NCBI RefSeq assembly: GCF_018130765.1
Contig: NZ_JAFCJZ010000016.1
Coordinates: forward strand, 124,001-188,000
Direction: 5' to 3'
DNA length: 64,000 bases
From: Bradyrhizobium iriomotense
Lineage (GTDB): Bacteria; Pseudomonadota; Alphaproteobacteria; Rhizobiales; Xanthobacteraceae
Shown here: one piece after another, positions 53,138 through 60,153 of the stretch
How the letters are laid out: every line of letters begins with the position of its first letter
Position numbering within the stretch: position 1 is the stretch's first letter
Made by a program: the position numbers and the translations under genes
Notes under the pieces: generated by a model
The model's input: only the letters and a program-made list of their open reading frames with translations
The model's database searches: none
Told to the model about the DNA's origin: nothing

Positions 53138-54388
53138 TCAGGAGCGCGTCGGGCTCCGGATCGCCGCGCCGGCATCGATCGTCCGCGACTGCAAACGACG
53201 GTCGGCGGGACGCGCCACCAGAAGATAAAGGCCCAGCGCGAGCAGCGACGACACAGCCATGACCGCCGTCATCGACAGCGCGGTCCGTCCGTCGAAACGC
53301 GTCGCCACCAGTCCGCTCGATACGGCGCCCGCGATCAGTTGAATGCTTCCGGCAGCCGCGCTGACGGCGCCGGCGATGTCGGGGAGGTGCTGCATCGTCG
53401 CGCTCATCACGTTCGGCACGCTCAGTCCGAAGCCGAGCGCCACCGCCATCAGCAGTACGACGACGAGCGCCGTCGGCATCCAGCCGGCCAATGTCATCGC
53501 GAGCAGGACGACGCTGGCCGCCGACGACAGTGTCAGCCCGGTCGCGAGCATGTGGCTGGAGGATATCCCGCGCCGGCCAGCCTGGCCGTCGAGGAAGGCG
53601 CCGGCCATCACGGAGGCCGAGCAGGCGCTGAAGATCAGTCCGTATTGCGCGGGCGAGAGCCCGACGGCGCCGACGAAGAACAGCGAGGCGCCGGTGACGT
53701 AGGCAAACACCGTCGCGCCGCCCGCGGCGCCGACCAGGATGAAAGGCAACGAAACTGGATGCGTCAGCACCCGGCGATAGCTGTCGGTCGCGGCGGACGG
53801 AACGAGGCGCGCGGAAGGTGCGATCGCCGCGGTCTCGGCGAAGCGAAACATCACCACCACCAGCAGCATCAGGCCGACCGCGCTCTGAGTCGCATAGATC
53901 GATCGCCAGCCGGCCGCCGCCAGCAGGGCGGCGCCCGCCGTCGGCGCGATCACGGTCGCGACGTTGACTGCGACCATGACGTTGGCGATCTTGCCTCGCG
54001 CGGCGTCACCGTCGAACAGATCGCGAATGATGGCAAACGTTGTAGCCGTCGCGGCAGCGCCGATCCCCTGGAAGAAGCGGCACACCAGCAGAAGCGGCAG
54101 CGAGGTGGCAAGCGCGCAACTGATGCTGGCGGCGATGAACAGCGCAAGGCCAAACGCCAGAACCGGCTTGCGGCCGGTGCGGTCGGAGACCGGTCCGTAG
54201 ATCAGCGGCGCGGTGGCAAGGCTCAGCATGAAGGCGCTCATCGTCAGCCCGACGTCCGAGGCGCTCGTGCCGAGCGTGGCGCCGGTGGCCGCCAGTGCCG
54301 GCAGGTTGATATCGATGCCGGAATACGGCACGGCCGCGAGAGCGCCGAGCAGCACCGTGAACGCAAAGGAATCTGGTTCGATCCGCAT
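53138..54388 (-). CDS. Bcr/CflA-type MFS efflux protein
   Basis: A 416-residue drug:proton antiporter-like MFS protein with twelve predicted segments. The Bcr/CflA pattern is visible: SGIDINLPALAATGATLGTS in segment 1 with its acidic residue, GPVSDRTGRKPVL between segments 2 and 3, and RFFQGIGAAATATTFAIIRDLF in segment 4-5. It is separated from the upstream glycosyltransferase gene by a hairpin, so it probably has its own promoter or is read at a reduced level. Confidence 0.88.
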   Translation of the reverse strand: MRIEPDSFAFTVLLGALAAVPYSGIDINLPALAATGATLGTSASDVGLTMSAFMLSLATAPLIYGPVSDRTGRKPVLAFGLALFIAASISCALATSLPLLLVCRFFQGIGAAATATTFAIIRDLFDGDAARGKIANVMVAVNVATVIAPTAGAALLAAAGWRSIYATQSAVGLMLLVVVMFRFAETAAIAPSARLVPSAATDSYRRVLTHPVSLPFILVGAAGGATVFAYVTGASLFFVGAVGLSPAQYGLIFSACSASVMAGAFLDGQAGRRGISSSHMLATGLTLSSAASVVLLAMTLAGWMPTALVVVLLMAVALGFGLSVPNVMSATMQHLPDIAGAVSAAAGSIQLIAGAVSSGLVATRFDGRTALSMTAVMAVSSLLALGLYLLVARPADRRLQSRTIDAGAAIRSPTRS

Positions 54389-54428
54389 GGACGATGATCC
54401 GAAGGCGTGTGGCGAAGTTTCACAAGGC

Positions 54429-54457
54429 GATGGAGCGCGGTCGCACCGCGCTCCATC
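54429..54457 (-). terminator. hairpin between glycosyltransferase and MFS genes
   Basis: A perfect 13-bp stem GATGGAGCGCGGT with a 3-base loop lies 21 bases after the glycosyltransferase stop on the minus strand. No T run follows, so it may be an attenuator or a rho-aided terminator. Confidence 0.5.
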
Positions 54458-54477
54458 ATTCCGTCAAGCGGCAGCGA

Positions 54478-55830
54478 TCAGGCGCGCCGGCCGGCACGCC
54501 GTCCCTGGCTCGCCGCGACCGCGCGCAGGCGTGACACTTCGGTCTCGTCGGTCACGAGTTCGCCGATGATCCGGACAATTTCCGCCCGGGTATCGATCTC
54601 GGCGAACTCGTCGGCGATCTGCGTCGCACGCAGCTGATAGCGCGGCTGGTCGAGCACCGCCCGCACCGCATTGCGTATGGCTTCCGGTGTCGGCTCGTTG
54701 GTCTCGAGGTTGATGCCGACGCCGGACCATGCGACCCGCGCGTTGACGTCGGCCTTGTCTTCGGTCAGTCCCGCAGTGACCAGCGGAATGCCGAAGCTCA
54801 CGGCCTGGTTGACGCTGCCATAGCCGCCATTGGTGACGAGCACGTCGACGTTCGGCAGCAACCATTCGAACGGCAGATAGCGGGCGAGACGCGCGTTCGA
54901 CGGCACTTTGCCGGGGATGGCGTTGACCGGACGGCCGCCCGCGGTCGCGACCACCAGGATGTCGGGCTCGTCGGCAAGCGCTGCCAGCGTCGGGGCGACC
55001 AGCAGGTTGAAATTGTGGTTGGCCACCGTTCCCTGCGTCACCAGAACGACCTTGCGCGAACCGTCGAGATCCTCGACCCATGGCGGCGGCGGCACCTGAT
55101 TGGCAATGATCGGAGGCGTGCCGACGAAATGCACGGACGACGGGATCTCGCGGGGGAATTCGAAGCTCGGCACGGACAATTGCAGATAGGCATCGGCGAG
55201 GGCGACCACCAAATGGAACAGCGGCATCGATATCGGCCCGACGCCGAGGGTCTTCAGGGCCCGGTTCAGACGCAGCGACACCGGCTGATCGACCGCCGCG
55301 TCATATTCTCGCGCCTTGACGGCGTATTGATCGCGCTGCTCGGGGGTCGTCGCCGGCGGCAGGCCGAGGAAATTCGGCGCGCCGTCCTCGCGCGCCCAAT
55401 GCAGGAACGAGGTTCCGCAGAGCGCGATCGGCGGCCGCTGCGAGCGCGGTCCGAGCAGCATCGGCAGCACGCCGAACAGCATGTCGTCGCCGACGATGAT
55501 GTCGGCCGGAAACTGCTGTAGCGCTTGCAGCAGTCCCTGGTGTTGCGCCGGAATGGCATCGACGAAGATGCGCTCCAGCGCCACGCGGAACCACTCGAGT
55601 CCCGGCGGGATGGACTTGAGCTCGGGGACCAGGGCGAAGACGTCGTTCGGATCGAAATCCGCCCCTTCCGGAAGGGGAAAGAACTTGACGCCGCTGGCCT
55701 CGACGCGGGCACGAAAGGCGGTGCCCGTCATGAAGGCAACCTCGTGGCCTTCGGCGACGAGGACCTGCGTGATCGCCAGCATCGGATTGAGATGACCCGT
55801 CGCAGGCGTCGAAGCGATAAGAATCTTCAT
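54478..55830 (-). CDS. UGT/MGT-family glycosyltransferase
   Basis: A 450-residue GT-B transferase of the UDP-glucuronosyltransferase/macrolide type. The N terminus MKILIASTPATGHLNPMLAI is the acceptor-domain signature. The C-terminal LPNVDVLVTNGGYGSVNQAVSFGIPLV is the nucleotide-sugar-binding motif. ATG 55830 follows AGAGGTC. These enzymes glycosylate small hydrophobic molecules such as antibiotics or flavonoids. Upstream (55913-55949) are two GTAAC repeats 32 bp apart that match those before the DUF1127 gene. Confidence 0.88.
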   Translation of the reverse strand: MKILIASTPATGHLNPMLAITQVLVAEGHEVAFMTGTAFRARVEASGVKFFPLPEGADFDPNDVFALVPELKSIPPGLEWFRVALERIFVDAIPAQHQGLLQALQQFPADIIVGDDMLFGVLPMLLGPRSQRPPIALCGTSFLHWAREDGAPNFLGLPPATTPEQRDQYAVKAREYDAAVDQPVSLRLNRALKTLGVGPISMPLFHLVVALADAYLQLSVPSFEFPREIPSSVHFVGTPPIIANQVPPPPWVEDLDGSRKVVLVTQGTVANHNFNLLVAPTLAALADEPDILVVATAGGRPVNAIPGKVPSNARLARYLPFEWLLPNVDVLVTNGGYGSVNQAVSFGIPLVTAGLTEDKADVNARVAWSGVGINLETNEPTPEAIRNAVRAVLDQPRYQLRATQIADEFAEIDTRAEIVRIIGELVTDETEVSRLRAVAASQGRRAGRRA

Positions 55831-55912
55831 GGGAGTTGACCTCTTGATGATCGATGCTCGGCCGCCAACAGGGCGGCCGCTCGATTGAGCAGAGGCAATT
55901 GGGGGGATCGCC

Positions 55913-55949
55913 GTTACACCGAGGCTTCCGATGATCGCCAAATGGTTAC
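55913..55949 (-). promoter_or_regulatory. paired TGTAAC-type elements, 32 bp apart
   Basis: On the minus strand two direct GTAAC repeats occur (CCGTAACC, then GTGTAACGG) with starts 32 bp apart, ending 83 bases before the glycosyltransferase ATG. The same pair and spacing occurs at 58368-58404. They may be sites for the VirG-like regulator at 57540. Confidence 0.5.
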
Positions 55950-56014
55950 GGCGGCAACGCATCGTGGCGCGGCCAAGGCCAGCGCCGAGCGGCCGGGATG
56001 GTGCCGCAGCGCAA

Positions 56015-56032
56015 GCGTTACAGTTGTAACGC
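56015..56032. promoter_or_regulatory. vir-box-like palindrome
   Basis: Perfect inverted repeat GCGTTACA-GT-TGTAACGC in the region between the divergent glycosyltransferase and cytochrome c genes. The core resembles the CAATTG-centred vir box bound by VirG-type regulators. Confidence 0.6.
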
Positions 56033-56216
56033 GAGCGGCCGCTCGTGAAACGGGGCGGTAATGCCGCGCTCGTAATCCGGCAAGGCGCCGTTTGGCGCGC
56101 CGCGGGCATTCAGCGGTTTGAGTCGAAGATGATTATCGACGGTCGGGATATCGCGCGAATTTGACCGCGCAGAATTCGTTGAGGCAACATTTTTGAGGAG
56201 AACGCCATGCAGAATC

Positions 56217-57167
56217 ATGCAGAATATTGTCGCCCTGGCTGCAATGGTCGCTGTCGTTGTGCTCCTGGTCTGGTCGGGCGTTCGCGCCTGGCAGACAAAG
56301 AATTCCCTGTTGAAATGGTGCGGCGTGGTTCTGGCGGCACTGCCGGCCATTGCGCTGTCCGGCGCGAGTGCGCTGATGGCTGCGGGCATCGTCAAGCAGC
56401 ACTCTCGTTCCGCGCCCATCCCCCATCTCGAGGTGGAGGCGACACCGGAACGGATTGCCCGCGGCAGGGCGGTCGCCGACAGCTTCTGCGCCGGATGTCA
56501 CTCGAACAGCGGCGTGCTGTCCGGTGGCGGCGACGTCGGCAAGGATCTCCCGCTTCCCATCGGCTCCTTCGTGCCCGCGAACCTGACCCCTGCCGGCGCC
56601 TTGAAGCATTGGTCCGACGGCGAGATCTTTCGCGCCATTCGCAATGGCGTCGACGCGCGCGGGCGATGGCTCGCGATCATGTCCTTCACCAATGCCGGCC
56701 GGCTCAGTGACGACGACACCAAGGCCGTGATCGCCTATATCCGCAGCCTGCCCGCAGGCGGTGAGCGGACGTCCGAGCCTCCGGATCGGTTCACCCTGCT
56801 GGGCCTTGCGATGCTGGGTGCGGGACTCTTGCCGGATGCCAAGCCGGTGTTCACCGGTGCGATCATTGCGCCGCCGAAGGAGCCGACAGCCCGTTATGGC
56901 AGGTACCTGCTGTCCTATCAGGATTGCCGCGAATGTCATGGCAAGGATCTCGCAGGCGGCGTGCCCGGACAATTGCCGCCGCTCGGACCGGATCTCGGTG
57001 TCCTCAAGGACTGGAGCAAGGCGCAGTTCATCGCCACCATGCGTACGGGCGTCGATCCGAACGGACATCGGCTCGACGAGCAAATGCCGTGGCGGCCAAT
57101 CGGGCGGATGGACGACGACGAGCTCGCTGCGATCTACCAGTACCTCGTGGGTCTGCCCCGCTCCTGA
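56217..57167 (+). CDS. membrane-anchored dihaem cytochrome c
   Basis: A 316-residue protein with two N-terminal membrane segments (about residues 3-20 and 35-57) and two cytochrome c domains, each with a CxxCH haem site (CAGCH and CRECH). It resembles the cytochrome subunits that serve periplasmic alcohol, aldehyde or sugar dehydrogenases. The reading frame starts at ATG 56217, 15 bases after GAGGAG, because the ten bases ATGCAGAATC are tandemly duplicated and the better-placed ATG at 56207 is out of frame. Confidence 0.85.
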   Translation: MQNIVALAAMVAVVVLLVWSGVRAWQTKNSLLKWCGVVLAALPAIALSGASALMAAGIVKQHSRSAPIPHLEVEATPERIARGRAVADSFCAGCHSNSGVLSGGGDVGKDLPLPIGSFVPANLTPAGALKHWSDGEIFRAIRNGVDARGRWLAIMSFTNAGRLSDDDTKAVIAYIRSLPAGGERTSEPPDRFTLLGLAMLGAGLLPDAKPVFTGAIIAPPKEPTARYGRYLLSYQDCRECHGKDLAGGVPGQLPPLGPDLGVLKDWSKAQFIATMRTGVDPNGHRLDEQMPWRPIGRMDDDELAAIYQYLVGLPRS

Positions 57168-57539
57168 CACGACCCGCCAAAATGATCTCGCGCGGCCGGT
57201 CTCATCCGGGCGCGCGATCGTCGTTTACGCGTCGGATAAGCCCAGCGGCGGAAGCGCGCACGCCGTCGCGATCGCCGAACAGTCACTTCGTCATCGACGA
57301 ACAATGACGCGGGCCCGCGCACTGGAATCGCTCAAAAGTAGCATTAGCTAGGATCACAATGGTTCACGTCTGCGACATCCTGCGGACTTGGCCGCAGAAA
57401 TACCGGCTTATGGCGTCATCGAAACATCATGGACAGCGGCGGCGCATGCCGACCTTTTTGGCTGTCGCTGATACTAATTTGAATGATTGCCGATCTTGAA
57501 CGTGACCCGGTTGGTGACGGCAGATTTTGAGAGAGAAGT
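57168..57539. other. spacer with GC-rich hairpin
   Basis: About 370 bases without a supported gene. A hairpin of 11 bp with one mismatch (CGCGCGGCCGG with CCGGGCGCGCG, near 57190-57217) lies just after the cytochrome stop and may terminate transcription. The right part must hold the promoter for the response regulator. Confidence 0.45.
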
Positions 57540-58265
57540 ATGCTTGCAGATGTTGGCCACATCGTCGTCGTCGACGACGATCCCACCTTGCGACAGATGG
57601 TGATCAGATATCTGGAGGAGCACAATGTCCCGACCAGGGCGGCGTCCAGCAGGTCTGAACTGAACCACTATCTCGAAGCCAGTCAGCCCAGCCTGATCAT
57701 TCTCGACCTTCGCCTCGGCCAGGAGGACGGTCTGGACCTGCTGCGGGAAATCCGTTCCCATTCCGACGTACCTGTCATCATCACGACCGGTCATCGCCCG
57801 GATGAGATCGACCGCATCGTCGGGCTCGAGCTCGGCGCCGACGACTACATCATCAAGCCGTTCTCCTTGCGGGAACTGCTGGCGCGTGTCCGGGCGGTGT
57901 TGCGGCGACAGGAGATGGGCCGAGCCGCGCGCGCCCGCGATCCCGAGCGCGGAGGCTATCGCTTCGGCGGATGGAAGCTGGAACGCCGCGGCCGCAAGCT
58001 CATCGATCCCAGTGAAACGCCGGTTCCGCTCAGCAAGGGGGAGTATGCCCTGTTGCTGGCCTTCCTCGAGGCGCCGCAACGCCCGCTGACCCGCGAGCAT
58101 CTGCTTCAGGCGACCCGTATCCATGAGGACATCTTCGATCGCAGCATCGACGTTCAGGTGCTGCGGCTGCGGCGCAAGCTGGAGTCCGATCCGAGTGCGC
58201 CGCGCGTCATCCAGACCGAGCGCGGCGTCGGCTATGTTTTCGCGGTTCCCGTAGAACCGTTCTAG
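57540..58265 (+). CDS. VirG-like OmpR-family response regulator
   Basis: A 241-residue two-domain regulator. The receiver (residues 5-120) has Asp56 in LIILDLRLGQEDGLDLL and Lys in IIKPFSLRELLAR. The winged-helix domain (about 140-235) ends in VIQTERGVGYVFAVP. The LRLGQEDGLD wording and overall layout resemble VirG. A VirA-like kinase lies at 60150, suggesting a cognate pair split by three genes. TGTAAC-type elements in four nearby promoters are candidate targets. Confidence 0.92.
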   Translation: MLADVGHIVVVDDDPTLRQMVIRYLEEHNVPTRAASSRSELNHYLEASQPSLIILDLRLGQEDGLDLLREIRSHSDVPVIITTGHRPDEIDRIVGLELGADDYIIKPFSLRELLARVRAVLRRQEMGRAARARDPERGGYRFGGWKLERRGRKLIDPSETPVPLSKGEYALLLAFLEAPQRPLTREHLLQATRIHEDIFDRSIDVQVLRLRRKLESDPSAPRVIQTERGVGYVFAVPVEPF

Positions 58266-58362
58266 AGCGCGATCCGGACCTGGAGCGCCGCGTTAGCGCA
58301 AAGTGCGCAGCAGTGGCTTTCCGAAATGGTCATGCTCAAGCAGAAACGTGGCCGCGGGATTG

Positions 58363-58404
58363 CAACTGTAACCCCTTTGCCGATGACGGTGATTTCGCTG
58401 TAAC
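58363..58404 (+). promoter_or_regulatory. paired TGTAAC elements before DUF1127 gene
   Basis: CAACTGTAACCCC and CGCTGTAACGCC carry direct GTAAC repeats at 58368 and 58400, exactly 32 bp apart, the second ending 48 bases before the ATG. The first, within TTGCAACTGTAAC, is close to a vir box. Confidence 0.55.
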
Positions 58405-58452
58405 GCCCGGCCTGCACATTGCCTCCCACGAACAGCGTGTGGGAGATTTACG

Positions 58453-58971
58453 ATGAAGACGCATTTTCGCAGTGTGATCCGTTCCGTTCGGCCGGATGAT
58501 GCGCAGCCCGTGCTGCAAGCTGCGGCGCCAGACCGGGAGGTCAGCTTAATCCGGTCGGTGGCCTTTGCCTTCATGGAAGGGTTTGCGCTCTATGGCGCCG
58601 CATTGCATCCGTCCGCGGCCATGCCGGTTCACGCCATACTCGCAGCCCGGCGGGATTGGCAGCCGTATCCGGAGGCCGGCGAGCCCGAGAAGCCGGTGCA
58701 GAACGGCGATGGCCGCGGAACGTGCAGCACCGGCAATGTCGTCAAATTCGATCGCGCCCTGCCGCGCGAGGCGCAACCGGAGCGGCGCTGGAGCTGGCTG
58801 CGCTCAGCCGGTGAAATGCTGACGGTTCTGCTGTCGCATGTGCGCCGGGAGCGCGAGGTCAGGAGAGCCGTCGCCGCCTTGACGGAACTCGACGACCGGA
58901 CATTGCGCGATCTCGGAATCCGCGGACGTTCGGAAATCGAGCGGATGGTGAGGTACTGTCGTGATTGCTGA
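58453..58971 (+). CDS. DUF1127-domain protein
   Basis: A 172-residue protein whose last 45 residues (REVRRAVAALTELDDRTLRDLGIRGRSEIE) are a DUF1127 domain, the YjiS-like fold of small alphaproteobacterial regulators of stress, phosphate or RNA metabolism. The N-terminal 120 residues are poorly ordered and unrecognised. Stand-alone DUF1127 proteins are only 50-70 residues, so this is a long form. It lies behind a pair of TGTAAC elements. Confidence 0.85.
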   Translation: MKTHFRSVIRSVRPDDAQPVLQAAAPDREVSLIRSVAFAFMEGFALYGAALHPSAAMPVHAILAARRDWQPYPEAGEPEKPVQNGDGRGTCSTGNVVKFDRALPREAQPERRWSWLRSAGEMLTVLLSHVRREREVRRAVAALTELDDRTLRDLGIRGRSEIERMVRYCRDC

Positions 58972-59128
58972 CGTGGTCTACATTGCCTTCGCCGGGCTGG
59001 GCGTGTGCCACGCTGCCTGCCGTTCGATGATCTCGGGCGGCCTCGAGGCCAGCCTGTTCGGCCTGCGTCCCCTCGTCTCGCGATGGCCGCGTTCAGGACA
59101 TCATCGCGCGTCGATCAAAAGCCCTTGA
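58961..59128 (+). CDS. small overlapping reading frame
   Basis: A 55-residue frame starts with GTG 11 bases before the end of the DUF1127 gene. Its first 25 residues (IADVVYIAFAGLGVCHAACR) are hydrophobic enough for one membrane segment. No ribosome site is obvious, but overlap with the upstream stop would allow coupled translation. It could equally be spacer. Confidence 0.3.
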   Translation: MIADVVYIAFAGLGVCHAACRSMISGGLEASLFGLRPLVSRWPRSGHHRASIKSP

Positions 59129-59169
59129 GTGGGTGCCACTGCCTTCGCTTCCACCCCATATCACGGACA

Positions 59170-60153
59170 GTGCGACTATTGACTGGATTTCGCGGAGCCG
59201 GACCAGGCGCCGGCTATCGGGGCGGGGTGATCGCGATCTGCGCGGTGTTGCTGTGCTGCGTGGAAGTCACGCCCGCGCCGTCGCAGTCGCCGCCGGCACC
59301 AGCGCTCGACCGCGGGGAACCGATCACGCCGATTCCGCCGGCTCCCACCGTCGATCCGCTGAAGGCGGCGCTTGGCGAGAAGCTGTTCGGCGACCGCCGG
59401 CTCTCGCATGACAATTCCCGCGCCTGCCAATATTGCCACGATATCGCGACCAACGGTGCGAGCCAGAGGCGGCACGATGTCGGTCTCGACGGGGTGGAGA
59501 TCGCGCTCAACACGCTCACCGTCTTCAATTCGACGCTCAGCTTTCGTTTCAACTGGGAAGGAAAATTCCGCACTGTCGAGGCCGACATCAAGGCATCGCT
59601 GGAAAGCCCGCACACGATGGGCAGTAGCGCGGCGGAGATCACCGCAAAGCTCGATGCCGATCCCGACATGCGCAATCGTTTCGTCGCGGCCTATGGAAGG
59701 CGCCCCGACAGCGGCGACGTCGTCGACGCGCTCGCAAGCTATCAGCGCACGCTGCTCACGCCGGGCGGCAGGTTCGATCGCTGGCTGGAGGGCGACGACG
59801 CAGCCCTGTCGGCCGAGGAACTCGACGGCTACCGCCTGTTCAAGTCGCTGGGTTGCTCGGCCTGCCACCAGGGCGTCAACGTCGGCGGCAATCTGTTCGA
59901 GCGGCACGGCATATTCCACCCCCTGGCGTCGCCCGAGCCGAAAATCCTGCGCGTGCCGAGCCTGCGCAACGTCGCGACGACGGCCCCTTATTTTCATGAC
60001 GGCAGCGCGCCGACGCTCGAGGACGCGGTTCGCAGGATGGCGCTGGCGCAGTTGAACGCGACGCTGACGGACCGGCAGGCCAGCGCGCTCGTCGCCTTCC
60101 TCAACAGCCTGACCGGGACCTATCGCGGCACGCCCGTCGGTGGCTCGCCATGA
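59170..60153 (+). CDS. dihaem cytochrome c peroxidase-like protein
   Basis: The protein (about 327 residues from GTG 59170) has a signal segment VIAICAVLLCCVEVTPAPS and then the dihaem peroxidase/MauG-like fold. The first haem site is CQYCH in RLSHDNSRACQYCH, the second is CSACH in FKSLGCSACH, and the APYFHDGSAPTLEDAV segment near the C terminus is a family hallmark. The start is uncertain; the frame is open from 59005. The kinase gene overlaps its stop (ATGA). It probably handles peroxide or modifies a partner protein in the periplasm. Confidence 0.85.
   Translation: MRLLTGFRGAGPGAGYRGGVIAICAVLLCCVEVTPAPSQSPPAPALDRGEPITPIPPAPTVDPLKAALGEKLFGDRRLSHDNSRACQYCHDIATNGASQRRHDVGLDGVEIALNTLTVFNSTLSFRFNWEGKFRTVEADIKASLESPHTMGSSAAEITAKLDADPDMRNRFVAAYGRRPDSGDVVDALASYQRTLLTPGGRFDRWLEGDDAALSAEELDGYRLFKSLGCSACHQGVNVGGNLFERHGIFHPLASPEPKILRVPSLRNVATTAPYFHDGSAPTLEDAVRRMALAQLNATLTDRQASALVAFLNSLTGTYRGTPVGGSP

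Noticed and set aside
52925..54397. A 490-codon plus-strand open frame opposite the Bcr/CflA gene
   Set aside because: Highly Arg/Gln/His-rich text with no domain; the minus strand encodes a normal MFS protein.
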